Positions 52,239-59,967 of a stretch of 64,000 bases of DNA are shown here, one piece after another. Both the position numbers and the translations under genes were made by a program. How positions within the stretch are numbered: position 1 is the first letter of the stretch; each line of letters begins with the position of its first letter. The stretch spans positions 186,001 to 250,000 of the forward strand of contig CBDEGT010000001.1 of the NCBI GenBank assembly GCA_965237965.1, written 5' to 3'. The notes beneath the pieces are model-generated. The model was given only the letters and a program-made list of their open reading frames with translations. It was not told the origin of the DNA and searched no databases. Origin of the DNA: UBA2988 sp965237965 (lineage in GTDB: Bacteria; Gemmatimonadota; Gemmatimonadetes; Longimicrobiales; Gaopeijiaceae).

Positions 52239-53516
52239 ATGGATACCTTCAACCTCTTCTCCGTCCTCATCAGCCTGTCCGCCGCCCTAGCGTGGGTGAA
52301 TCACCGCTACGTGCGTCTACCCGCCACCATCGGCGTGATGCTGACCGCCATGATCTTCTCCCTCGGCCTGGTGGCCCTCCAGGGGCTGGGTCTTGGTGCC
52401 TCCACGATCCTGAGAGGTGTGCTTGAGGACGTCGATTTCTCCGCGACGCTCCTCCACGGAATGCTAGGCGCGTTGCTCTTCGCAGGCGCCCTACACCTGA
52501 ATCTGAATGATCTCCGAGACAAGAAATGGCCCATCTCGGTTCTTGCGACTGTGGGCGTTGTCCTATCGACAGTCATTGTCGGAGGGGGTGCCATTTTCCT
52601 GTTTCGGGCGCTCGGCCTCGAAGTGTCGCCAGTGTATGGATTCCTCTTCGGCGCCCTTATCTCTCCAACCGATCCCATAGCTGTCGGAGCCATCCTTCGT
52701 AAAGCCGGCGTATCCGCACCGCTCCAGGTCAAGATCGCCGGAGAGTCGCTTTTCAACGACGGCGTGGGAGTGGTCCTCTTCATCCTCATCCTTGAGATCG
52801 CTACGGGCGGGACGGGCGATGGCGCAGCCGTATCTGAGGCGGCCGGATCTGTCATAGAGAGTGGACTCGGAGAAATCTTCAGGCTCGTGGCTGTCGAGAT
52901 TCTTGGCGGCATCCTCTTCGGCGTAGCGATGGGATGGCTGGTCTACCAGATGTTGATCCGCATCGACAACTACCAGGTTGAAATCATGTTGACCCTGGCG
53001 ATCGTCACGGGCGGGTATTCACTGGCTCACGCACTTCATGTCTCAGGGCCTTTAGCGATGGTCGTTTCGGGACTTCTCATCGGAAACCACGGCCGCAGCT
53101 TTGCCATGACTCCCGAAGTCGTGGAGCATCTGGATTCGTTCTGGGAGCTAACGGACGAGATCCTCAACGCCGTCCTTTTCGTCATGATCGGCCTGGAGCT
53201 TCTGCTTCTGGACTTTCACCCACGCATGCTGGTCGCCGGGCTTGCTGCCGTGCCCCTGGTTCTCCTCGCTCGGTTCGTGAGCGTGGGGCTCCCGGTCACG
53301 GCCCTCCGGTCCTTCGTGCAGTTCAGCCCTCACGCTGTGAAGATCCTCACATGGTCTGGACTTCGCGGCGGGATATCCGTCGCACTAGCCTTGTCACTTC
53401 CCGCTGGACCAACCCGCGATGTGCTCGTCGTGGTGACGTATGTGATAGTGGTATTCTCCATCGTTGTGCAGGGGATGACGGTAGGGCCCGTGGCACGCAG
53501 GCTGTCCGTGACGTAG
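52239..53516 (+). CDS. CPA1 family Na+/H+ antiporter (NhaP-type)
   Basis: A 425-residue inner-membrane antiporter with about 12 TM segments. CPA1 signatures are the ND-type pair in GALISPTDPIAVGAIL and the downstream GESLFNDGVGVVLFILIL, plus GPLAMVVSGLLIGNHG and SGLRGGISVALALSLP. It lacks a long cytosolic C-terminal tail. Role: sodium export and pH homeostasis. ATG at 52239. Its codon use looks less GC-extreme than that of the core genes, in keeping with island location. Confidence 0.93.
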   Translation: MDTFNLFSVLISLSAALAWVNHRYVRLPATIGVMLTAMIFSLGLVALQGLGLGASTILRGVLEDVDFSATLLHGMLGALLFAGALHLNLNDLRDKKWPISVLATVGVVLSTVIVGGGAIFLFRALGLEVSPVYGFLFGALISPTDPIAVGAILRKAGVSAPLQVKIAGESLFNDGVGVVLFILILEIATGGTGDGAAVSEAAGSVIESGLGEIFRLVAVEILGGILFGVAMGWLVYQMLIRIDNYQVEIMLTLAIVTGGYSLAHALHVSGPLAMVVSGLLIGNHGRSFAMTPEVVEHLDSFWELTDEILNAVLFVMIGLELLLLDFHPRMLVAGLAAVPLVLLARFVSVGLPVTALRSFVQFSPHAVKILTWSGLRGGISVALALSLPAGPTRDVLVVVTYVIVVFSIVVQGMTVGPVARRLSVT

Positions 53517-53634
53517 TCCACGCCAGCTAGCCTGCCCTACTCTCTCTGGCCACTGGCGCGCTCAGTGGGTGGCGAGTTTGTGCCGGACTTCGAACGCTAA
53601 TGACGAACTACTGATCCGGTCACGGCGCTGACGA

Positions 53635-53655
53635 TTGCATCCCGTTTGCATCCCG
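53635..53655. repeat. Tandem TTGCATCCCG repeats near the att-like site
   Basis: TTGCATCCCG at 53635-53644 and 53646-53655, an 11-base period close to one helical turn. The second copy is followed by CAAACC, completing a GTTTGC/GCAAAC inverted pair. Arm-type or excisionase-type binding sites would look like this. Confidence 0.5.
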
Positions 53656-53761
53656 CAAACCGGTTTATAGACGATTTAATATCGGCTCTAAACGGCTAAC
53701 TCAGCCGGTGAAATCGCGGAAGTATGCGAATTCAGCCGGAATGGGGCCTCTGGGCGAAGGC

Positions 53762-53803
53762 TTTGTAACCAGGAGGTCGCCGGTTCGATTCCGGCTGGCT
53801 CCA
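53762..53803 (+). other. tRNA-like 3' half (probable attachment-site remnant)
   Basis: TTTGTAACCAGGAGGTC, then a perfect T arm GCCGG-TTCGATT-CCGGC, then TGGCTCCA: the anticodon loop (TGT, threonine-like), variable loop, T arm and 3' acceptor of a tRNA. The bases before it (GGGCGAAGGC) do not pair with CCAGG, and no D arm at normal distance or matching acceptor 5' strand is present, so this is not a complete tRNA. Integrases commonly leave such 3' halves at attL/attR. Confidence 0.7.
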
Positions 53804-53910
53804 CTGACGTAAGCGAAGCGCCGTAAGGGCGAGCGTCGCGAGCCTTGATCGCAAGGTGAAGCTGATTGCCGTGCGCCCGCTGGACAATTCCAATCCAGAG
53901 GCACGACCTG

Positions 53911-54102
53911 ATGAAGATCATTCTAAACGTCCTTGGTGTCCTGCTTGTGCTGATCGGAGGCGTGTGGGTTCTGCAGGGCATTGGGTTGTTGCCGGGCAGC
54001 TTCATGAGTGGGCAGATGAAGTGGGCCGTTTATGGCGGCATCGCCGTGATCGGAGGTGTAGTGCTGCTGTTTCTTGCGCGTCGTAGGCGGACTCCAGCGT
54101 AG
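53911..54102 (+). CDS. Small two-TM membrane protein
   Basis: 63 residues: MKIILNVLGVLLVLIGGVWV, a second helix in WAVYGGIAVIGGVVLLFLAR, and a basic tail RRRRTPA. Small proteins of this appearance (LQGIGLLPGSFMSGQMKW loop) are widespread and of unknown function. ATG at 53911; a longer in-frame start exists at 53866, but its sequence lacks membrane character. Confidence 0.7.
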   Translation: MKIILNVLGVLLVLIGGVWVLQGIGLLPGSFMSGQMKWAVYGGIAVIGGVVLLFLARRRRTPA

Positions 54103-54365
54103 GGCAACTGGGGCCGATCATACCCAGGCTCCGATGCAGTACAGCAACCCCCAGCCGAGCAGTAACAGACCCAGCCCACGTGCTTCGCGACCGTGTCCAT
54201 GCGGTGGCCTCCGACCACACGCCCAAACCGTAACGCGCGCGCGAAACCACGGGGTAGGTGATCGAGGGCGAGAGAGACTGCCTGCCTGCTGGCCGTGATC
54301 CTCCGCTCACCCCCCTGTATAGGGGCTTTCTCGCGGTTCGCTGTCCTGCCCTGCATCTTGATCGG

Positions 54366-54833
54366 GTGAACCGCCCAGATCCCACCACCCGCCTGAACGC
54401 GACCCTGTCAGGCCGCTATCGCGTCGAGCGCCAGCTCGGTGAGGGCGGGATGGCGACGGTCTACCGCAATCTTTGGCAGGTGCTGGGCATCTGTGCAGCT
54501 ATTGCCCTGGCGTCAACGGTTCAGGGCCAAGAAGTCCCTGCGAACGTGTCAGCAGTTGAGGAAGCTGCTCAGGCATTCTTCGACGCGGCTCACTCTTTCG
54601 ACTTCGAGGCAATGCGGGCCGGGGCCACCTCCGATTTCGAGATGCTCTACAACGGTCGCCGCATGACGCTGGACGATTTCATCGGGATGTTTCGCGGTAT
54701 GGAAGAATCCCGTGATGGAAGAGCCCTTCCGACCTACAAAGCAGTGGGACTCAACACTGAGGTCGTGGGTGAGAGGGAGCAGGAGTATTACCGGAACCTG
54801 AGCGCCCCGGCCGAGCTGGTGGCACTCAACTAA
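54366..54833 (+). CDS. Kinase N-terminus fused in frame to a secreted NTF2-like protein
   Basis: From a GTG at 54366 the frame encodes PTTRLNATLSGRYRVERQL then GEGGMATVY, the first ~33 residues of a Gemmatimonadota-type Ser/Thr kinase up to the glycine loop. It then switches without frame loss to an unrelated sequence beginning LGICAAIALASTVQGQEVPA, a signal peptide, and an NTF2-like domain (VEEAAQAFFDAAHSFDFEAM, FEMLYNGRRMTLDDFIGMFR). 155 residues overall. A GTG at 54480, right before the signal peptide, may be the real start of the secreted protein. Confidence 0.65.
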   Translation: MNRPDPTTRLNATLSGRYRVERQLGEGGMATVYRNLWQVLGICAAIALASTVQGQEVPANVSAVEEAAQAFFDAAHSFDFEAMRAGATSDFEMLYNGRRMTLDDFIGMFRGMEESRDGRALPTYKAVGLNTEVVGEREQEYYRNLSAPAELVALN

Positions 54834-55003
54834 ACAAGTCTCCGGAGAAGCCGGGGTGATTCAAGGCAGCCTACTTGACCTGGCTGTCACCAAACGGCAG
54901 ATGGTTTGAGTCGATGATCCTTGTTCGCTCGGGGCAGCGGTGGTTGGTGGACCGTGCCTTCACAATGCGGACTGCTGATCCGAGCCCCTAAGCCGCGAAC
55001 ACG

Positions 55004-55069
55004 ATGACATCCGATCCCGTCACCCGCCTGAACGCGGCTCTCGAGGGCCGCTACCGTATCACCCAATGA
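55004..55069 (+). pseudogene. Kinase-derived 21-codon leader ORF (copy 2)
   Basis: ATG at 55004 encodes MTSDPVTRLNAALEGRYRIT then Gln and TGA. Only the extreme N-terminus of the kinase family is kept. The stop TGA overlaps the ATG of the lipase-like gene (ATGA), so ribosomes finishing the leader could restart on the cargo gene. Whether it is expressed is unknown. Confidence 0.7.
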
Positions 55070-55797
55070 CGAATAGATTCTTATTTCTATCTCTGGTCTT
55101 CGCGCCTGTCTGTAGCCTGTCCGGCTGTTTTCCTCCTCCGCCGGACGAAGCCGAGCCGGTCGTCGTTGTACACGGTCTTGGCCGCACCCCCGCTTCGATG
55201 GCGGTCCTTGAGTACCGGCTCAAGACGGCGGGATTTCGCGTTGTCAGTTTCGGGTATCCATCAACATCTGAGCCGATTGAGGAGCTAATCGAGCGCCTAG
55301 CTGCCGAGGTCACTCGGTGCTGTGACACACGACGCCAGTCCGTGCACTTCGTGACCCACTCTATGGGTGGCGTCTTGGTGCGGAGCTACCTTGACCAGGA
55401 GTCGGGTGAACACCGCGGGCGGGTCGTGATGCTGAGCCCGCCCAGCCGGGGCAGTGAACTCATCGACGCCTTTGGGGACTCGCCGCTACTGCGGATCGTC
55501 CTTGGTCCGTCCGGAGCGGCGCTCGGTACAGACTCCGCTGCCGTTGCCAATCGACTCGGACCGGTGCTCTTTGATCTTGGCATCATGACCGGCGACCGGA
55601 GCTTGAATCCATTCGCCTCGTGGCTGATCCCTGGCCCGGATGACGGCAAGGTGAGTGTGGACCGTGCGAGGGCCGATGGCGCAGCGGGCTTTCTCGTGCT
55701 GCCTGCAACGCACACGTTCATCATGAATCGCGAGGATGTGGCGGAGGAGACGATCCACTTCCTCCGCAACGGGCGGTTCAGTGACGCTTCCCGGTAG
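55066..55797 (+). CDS. Lipoprotein alpha/beta hydrolase (lipase/esterase-like)
   Basis: A 243-residue protein. The lipoprotein signal FLSLVFAPVCSLSGCFPPPP ends at LSGC. The hydrolase fold shows VVVVHGLGRTPASM (oxyanion region), nucleophile elbow THSMGG, VVMLSPPSRGSEL, and a late His in LPATHTFIMN. It resembles triacylglycerol-lipase/acyltransferase-type esterases. Translation is probably coupled to the upstream kinase-derived leader. Confidence 0.83.
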   Translation: MTNRFLFLSLVFAPVCSLSGCFPPPPDEAEPVVVVHGLGRTPASMAVLEYRLKTAGFRVVSFGYPSTSEPIEELIERLAAEVTRCCDTRRQSVHFVTHSMGGVLVRSYLDQESGEHRGRVVMLSPPSRGSELIDAFGDSPLLRIVLGPSGAALGTDSAAVANRLGPVLFDLGIMTGDRSLNPFASWLIPGPDDGKVSVDRARADGAAGFLVLPATHTFIMNREDVAEETIHFLRNGRFSDASR

Positions 55798-55954
55798 GGC
55801 GTGACCTAGTTCGGTTGGGTTACACGTGTCTTGAGATTCTTGTGCCTCTCCCGGCACTGCTTTTCGGGCAATGACCTACATCGGTATGCGATCTCAGCTC
55901 CGCGGGTGCGCGAAGGGGCGAGTGCGCCCATTGTGCGACCCATCTTTGTCGTGC

Positions 55955-55969
55955 AGCGCCAGCTCGGCG
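55955..55969 (+). repeat. Short kinase 5'-end scrap upstream of the amidase (copy 3)
   Basis: AGCGCCAGCTCGGCG is identical to the bases coding ERQLG in the other kinase fragments, and in its frame reads VQRQLGAS. It lies 34 bases before the amidase ATG. Short, so chance is possible, but the position matches the pattern of the other copies. Confidence 0.45.
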
Positions 55970-56002
55970 CCTCACACATGGTCCCTCTCTCTGGACACGA
56001 CG

Positions 56003-57586
56003 ATGCCCACGAGCACCGTTTCGTCGCTTCTCCGGGCCGCGTTCGTTCTCTCGTCCAGGGCCTGCCTCACGATCCTGCCGATCCTCGCTGGATGCGCGGA
56101 AGCTCCGGCTCCGATCGCCGTAGTGGAGGCGTCCATATCGGAGGTCCAAGACGCCATCCTGAGCGGCTCGACGACCTGCCGCATTGTCGTTCAGGCGCAC
56201 CTCGATCGTATCGAGGTCTACGACGGGCGTATCAACGCCATCACGGTGGTGAACCCGAACGCGCTGGCCCTGGCCGATTCGGTGGACAGGGCGGTAGCCG
56301 CCGGCGAGGACCTCGGTGCCCTCTTCTGTGTGCCGATGCTCGTCAAAGACAACTTCGACACGCACGACATGATCACCACCGGGGGATCGATCGCGCTCGT
56401 GGAAAGCGTCCCGCCCGACGACGCCTTCATGGTGCGCCGGATTCGTGAGGAAGGCGCGATCGTCATCGCGAAGACGAACATGGCGGAATGGGCGTTCAGC
56501 CCACGGCAGACGGTCAGCTCATCCTTCGACACCACTCGCAACGCGTACGCGCTCGACCGCGTCCCAGCTGGCTCGAGCGGAGGCACAGCTTCGGGAGTGG
56601 CGGCCAGCTTGGGGGTGATCGGACTTGGGAGCGACACCGGCAACTCGATCCGCGGTCCCTCATCTCACCTCGCGCTCGTCGGCATCCGCTCGACGATCGG
56701 ACTCACGAGCAGAGACGGCGTCATTCCGCTGCAGTTCGATCGCGACATCGCCGGACCCATGGGGCAGACCGTCGAAGACGTGGCTCGGGTCTTCAACGTG
56801 GTCGCCGGATACGATCCAGCCGATCCGTACACCGAGGACGGCAGAGGCCGGAAAGAAGACGACTACACATTGTTCTTGGACCCGAATGGACTCCGGGGCA
56901 TGCGGCTTGGCGTGCTCAGGGCGCTCGTGGACACCGAGGACGCTGATACCACGGTCATCCGTGTGTTCGAGGAGGCCGTGGCGGACCTCAGGCGGCTGGG
57001 AGCGGAGGTCGTGGATTTCGACTTCGACCTCGCGGCTGCACAGCGTCCGAACATGGGCTGCAACCGGTTCCGATACGACATGAGACAGTACCTGGCGTCA
57101 TTCGGTGAAGACGCTCCGATCCGGGACGTGGCCGAGGTGCTTGAGACGGGCCGATACTCCAGCTACATCGAAGACAACCTGCGGAGGCGGGTGGAAAGCC
57201 CGCTCGACGTGCATCCGGCGGACCGGGATCCTCCATGCCCTGATTACTTTGAGCACGAGGGCCGTCAGGCGTTCAAGGCGGACCTCACCGCTGCGATGGA
57301 CGAGGCCGGCCTCCAGGCGATTCTCTATCCAACGTGGACCAACCCGCCCGCCCCCATCGACCGCGCCAGAGAAGAGTACAGGGGAGACAACAGCCAGCGC
57401 GTGGCTCCGGCGACGGGCCTGCCGGCCATCACGGTCCCGATGGGCTATACCTATGCCGACTACCCAGCGGGGCTCCAGATTCTCGGGCGTGCCTACTCCG
57501 AAGGGCTGCTCTTCCGGCTCGCGTATGCGTACGAGCAGGGGACCCACCACCGACATCCGCCGGTCGGCTTTCCGGAGCTTCGGTAG
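56003..57586 (+). CDS. Amidase-signature family hydrolase (lipoprotein)
   Basis: 527 residues from the ATG at 56003. The signal ends at LPILAGCAE (lipobox LAGC). The amidase signature triad is visible: Lys in FCVPMLVKDNFDT, cis-Ser in PAGSSGGTASGVAASLG, and nucleophile Ser in GLGSDTGNSIRGP. It cleaves C-N bonds of amides; the substrate is unknown. In most homologues the motif is GTDTGGSIR; here GSDTGNSIR. The frame is open upstream to 55871, but that part is not conserved. Confidence 0.9.
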   Translation: MPTSTVSSLLRAAFVLSSRACLTILPILAGCAEAPAPIAVVEASISEVQDAILSGSTTCRIVVQAHLDRIEVYDGRINAITVVNPNALALADSVDRAVAAGEDLGALFCVPMLVKDNFDTHDMITTGGSIALVESVPPDDAFMVRRIREEGAIVIAKTNMAEWAFSPRQTVSSSFDTTRNAYALDRVPAGSSGGTASGVAASLGVIGLGSDTGNSIRGPSSHLALVGIRSTIGLTSRDGVIPLQFDRDIAGPMGQTVEDVARVFNVVAGYDPADPYTEDGRGRKEDDYTLFLDPNGLRGMRLGVLRALVDTEDADTTVIRVFEEAVADLRRLGAEVVDFDFDLAAAQRPNMGCNRFRYDMRQYLASFGEDAPIRDVAEVLETGRYSSYIEDNLRRRVESPLDVHPADRDPPCPDYFEHEGRQAFKADLTAAMDEAGLQAILYPTWTNPPAPIDRAREEYRGDNSQRVAPATGLPAITVPMGYTYADYPAGLQILGRAYSEGLLFRLAYAYEQGTHHRHPPVGFPELR

Positions 57587-57695
57587 GCCCACGCTCTCCC
57601 ATAATGCCTATCATAGGCTCAGGGAGCCTCAGCTGTTCCCGACGCTTCCGGGGTGGCCCTGAGCGTCTGGGTATTCCTAACCGTGAGGTAGGGTC

Positions 57696-57761
57696 ATGAC
57701 CGATCCTGTCACCCGCCTGAACGCGGCCCTGGAGGGCCGCTACCGGGTAGAGCGCGTCTGA
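57696..57761 (+). pseudogene. Kinase-derived 21-codon leader ORF (copy 4)
   Basis: ATG at 57696, preceded by GGTAGGGTC, encodes MTDPVTRLNAALEGRYRVER then Val and TGA. The stop shares a base with the ATG of the HPt gene (TGATG). The same GTAGGGTC plus ATGACCGATCC occurs at the window's right end (63926 onward), so the copy includes the kinase ribosome-binding site. Same codon count (21) as the leader at 55004. Confidence 0.72.
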
Positions 57762-58183
57762 TGGACGAGGCACTTCTCCAGCGCCTCCTGCAGACCTTGG
57801 GGCTCGAGCTCGAGGAGAACGCAAGGACGTTCGAGACCGACCTCCTCACGCTCGAGCGCGAGCCGCCCGAGGGGGAGCGGGAAGAGCTGTTGATGTCCCT
57901 GGTTCAATCGGCGCACAGCCTCAAGGGGGCGGCCCGCTCCGCTGGACTCGGTTGGCTCGCGTCCGTCTGCTACAACATGCAGTCGGTCTTCCATGCGGTG
58001 CACGAGGGCAGGCGGACCCTGGAGCCCGGAGACTTCGAGGTGCTCTTCGCTGCGCGGGAGGCCCTGGCGAAGGTCGCCGTCCGGCTTCGGGATGGGCAGA
58101 ATGCCGAGTACTTGGTCACGCCGGAGCTCTCGCGCGCCCTAGAGGACCTGCAGGAGGGAAGCGGCTTTCGACGGAACGGTTGA
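57761..58183 (+). CDS. HPt (histidine phosphotransfer) domain protein
   Basis: A 140-residue all-helical protein. The HPt motif AHSLKGAARSAGLGWL holds the phospho-accepting His (near residue 50); flanking helices (LLQTLGLELEENARTFETDL; FEVLFAAREALAKVAVRL) fit a four-helix bundle like the CheA P1 domain. It probably relays phosphate in a two-component system; no histidine kinase or response regulator is adjacent. The start is coupled to the kinase-derived leader. Confidence 0.83.
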   Translation: MDEALLQRLLQTLGLELEENARTFETDLLTLEREPPEGEREELLMSLVQSAHSLKGAARSAGLGWLASVCYNMQSVFHAVHEGRRTLEPGDFEVLFAAREALAKVAVRLRDGQNAEYLVTPELSRALEDLQEGSGFRRNG

Positions 58184-58293
58184 GATCGAGGCCAAGGAAC
58201 CACATTAGCCTCGCTGGGCGGACTCATCGCTCTCGCCGCGGCGATGCGTTATAGTGGAGGCCGGACCTGTCCCCTACGACCGAAGAGATCCCG

Positions 58294-59103
58294 ATGTCCA
58301 GACCTCACGTTGTCCTGCTGTTCACGGCGGTGTTGGTGCTAGGTGGTTGTACACGCGTGGACACATACGAGACGGCGGTCAAGATGAACGCCGTCACCGG
58401 AGCCGTGTCCGAGAGCACCTACGGACAGGGCCTTTACCACGCCGTCCTGCGGAGCTGGACTGTGTTCGATCTTCGCGAGCTCCAGTACCCGAGCGGCGAT
58501 GCTTCAGACGTTCTCGACGTGCTGACGGCCGACCAGCTGCGGATCAATGTGGACGCAGCTTTCCGGTGGCGCCTCGATCCCACGCGCGTTCGCGACCTTT
58601 ACGTCCAGATCGGTGAGCCGAGGGAGGTGGAGGCGCTCGTGTACAACACATTCCGCAGCGCCGTCCGCGACGCGGTCGCTGAGGTGACTGCAACGGGCAT
58701 ACTGAGTGAGCAGCGCGCAGGGCTCGCGCCACGTATCCGGGAGTTGATGGAGAGCCAGCTCACTCAGCGGGGGGTCGTGATGACGGACTTCTTCCTACGA
58801 GGTATCGAGCCTCCGGAGGCGATCCGGATTGCGGTGGAAGCGAAGCTGGCGCGCGAGCAGCAGGTTGCTGCAGAGGAGTATCAAACGGCCATCGTGACAG
58901 AGCAGGCGAACCAGCGTCGTGCGGAGGCCGAAGGCATCCGGGACGCCCAGAGGGTCATCGCCGAGTCTCTCGTCGGAGCGACTGGGCGAGCCTACTTGGC
59001 CTACGAGGGTCTCCAGGCGCTCAAGGCCGCCGCAGAGGGTGAAAACAACCTCATCATCTCACCGTCCGAGGGCGGAATCCCCCTGATGAGACCGATTCCG
59101 TGA
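58294..59103 (+). CDS. SPFH/prohibitin-like lipoprotein
   Basis: A 269-residue band-7/prohibitin-type protein. Signal LFTAVLVLGGC with lipobox GGC, then the SPFH domain (YGQGLYHAVLRSWTVFDLRE; VLTADQLRINVDAAFRWRLD; DFFLRGIEPPEAIRIAVEAK) and a Glu/Ala-rich coiled coil (AREQQVAAEEYQTAIVTEQA). A canonical SPFH protein has an N-terminal TM anchor; here a lipid anchor is predicted. Likely a membrane scaffold. Confidence 0.87.
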   Translation: MSRPHVVLLFTAVLVLGGCTRVDTYETAVKMNAVTGAVSESTYGQGLYHAVLRSWTVFDLRELQYPSGDASDVLDVLTADQLRINVDAAFRWRLDPTRVRDLYVQIGEPREVEALVYNTFRSAVRDAVAEVTATGILSEQRAGLAPRIRELMESQLTQRGVVMTDFFLRGIEPPEAIRIAVEAKLAREQQVAAEEYQTAIVTEQANQRRAEAEGIRDAQRVIAESLVGATGRAYLAYEGLQALKAAAEGENNLIISPSEGGIPLMRPIP

Positions 59104-59120
59104 TCGCTCAACCCTCTCGC

Positions 59121-59150
59121 AGCGCAGGGGTCATTAGCGCAGGGGTCATT
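59121..59150. repeat. Perfect 15-base tandem duplication
   Basis: AGCGCAGGGGTCATT at 59121-59135 is followed immediately by an identical copy at 59136-59150, just after the SPFH stop codon. Confidence 0.85.
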
Positions 59151-59320
59151 GTGCAAAGCCCTGCAACGGCTTGCTCGGCTGCCTCGTCGCCCCCTCGCAG
59201 ACGGGACCCACGGTAGGGGAGGTGTGATGGGACTCCAGCGGTAACTTGGGCGTGAGAGCCGCCAGGTCGCCGCGTTCCAACGGCACTTCCCGACATCGTC
59301 TGCGTCCAGGAAAAGCCCTC

Positions 59321-59425
59321 ATGCACGGTTTCAAAGGAGGGGCGGCCGTGGGCCTGGCAGCTGCCTTCATGCTGCTCACGGCTCCGAAGGCGTCAGCGCA
59401 GGACGGCGGCGCCGGCCCCCGCTGA
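59321..59425 (+). pseudogene. Truncated secreted protein: signal peptide only
   Basis: The ATG at 59321 encodes MHGFKGGAAVGLAAAFMLLT, then APKASAQDGGAGPR and a stop. This is a complete Sec signal with an ASA-Q cleavage site but almost no mature protein. The adjacent frame at 59454 may be the displaced remainder. Confidence 0.5.
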
Positions 59426-59453
59426 CCGGTGCGCCGAGACGTCGTCCGCATGT

Positions 59454-59708
59454 GTGCTTCGCGCAGGGCTTCGGACGTCGCCGGTTGGGTTATCAGCCGG
59501 GGCGGACGAGCTGGCTCCGAGGGAGCTTCACTCTCTCAGCAGTCACCCAGCCTTGCAGAGCCAGGTGCGCGACCTAAGGGGCATCCCGTGGGTGGTGGCG
59601 GGGGCTGCGCTACTTGTTGGCGGAGCCTTGGTAGACGGTGACGTAGGGACGCTGCTCATGGTCGGCGGCGTAGCCTCCACCGCATACGGTCTCTTCATCT
59701 ACTTCTGA
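59454..59708 (+). CDS. Small protein with hydrophobic C-terminal hairpin
   Basis: 84 residues from a GTG. The N-terminal half is polar with no recognisable pattern; the C-terminal half is PWVVAGAALLVGGALVDGDV then GTLLMVGGVASTAYGLFIYF, a two-helix membrane hairpin like those ending several small Gemmatimonadota proteins. It may be the frame-displaced C-terminus of the signal-peptide ORF at 59321. Expression unproven. Confidence 0.45.
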   Translation: MLRAGLRTSPVGLSAGADELAPRELHSLSSHPALQSQVRDLRGIPWVVAGAALLVGGALVDGDVGTLLMVGGVASTAYGLFIYF

Positions 59709-59726
59709 CGATCCCCCAGGGTAGCA

Positions 59727-59909
59727 ATGTGTTTTCATCGCCGGCCCCGACTCCCGCCAAGCGGCGAATGCGGCGCTCGATCCCGTTACAGAGTCGAGCG
59801 CCAGCTCATTGAGGTTGGGATGGCGACGGTCTACTTGGCCGACGACCTGAAGCACGATCGGAAGGTCGAGCTCAACCATCTGCCTCTGTTCGAGGAGCGA
59901 GCGTCCTGA
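59727..59909 (+). pseudogene. Kinase N-lobe fragment (copy 5)
   Basis: Encodes RYRVERQLIEVGMATVY then LADDLKHDRKVELNHLPLF and a stop after EERAS. Compared with the family GEGGMATVYLADDLKHDRKVALK, the glycine loop is damaged (IEVG for GEGG) and the catalytic lysine segment is altered. Just upstream, NAALD is in another frame, so a frameshift separates the two parts. No kinase activity is possible. Confidence 0.75.
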
Positions 59910-59967
59910 GGATGGCTCAGCGGGTGGGAAGACCCGCCGGCTGATCGTCTGGGCCTGGTGCATCCCG

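Larger units (their letters stand above)
53517..53910. other. Island right-end region without a protein gene
   Basis: 394 bases holding two tandem TTGCATCCCG repeats, an A/T-rich stretch (GACGATTTAATATCG near 53670-53684) and the tRNA-like 3' half listed separately. This is the usual make-up of an integrase attachment region. No reading frame with family resemblance was found. Confidence 0.6.

Noticed and set aside
53696..53803. A complete tRNA-Thr gene
   Set aside because: The T arm and 3' acceptor are perfect, but the anticodon stem does not pair and no D arm or 5' acceptor strand lies at the right distance. Kept only as an att-like remnant.
53688..54005. Minus-strand frame reading ...EPAGIEPATSWLQS...
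   Set aside because: This peptide is a well-known artefact from translating the antisense of tRNA sequence; the plus strand here is the tRNA-like 3' half.
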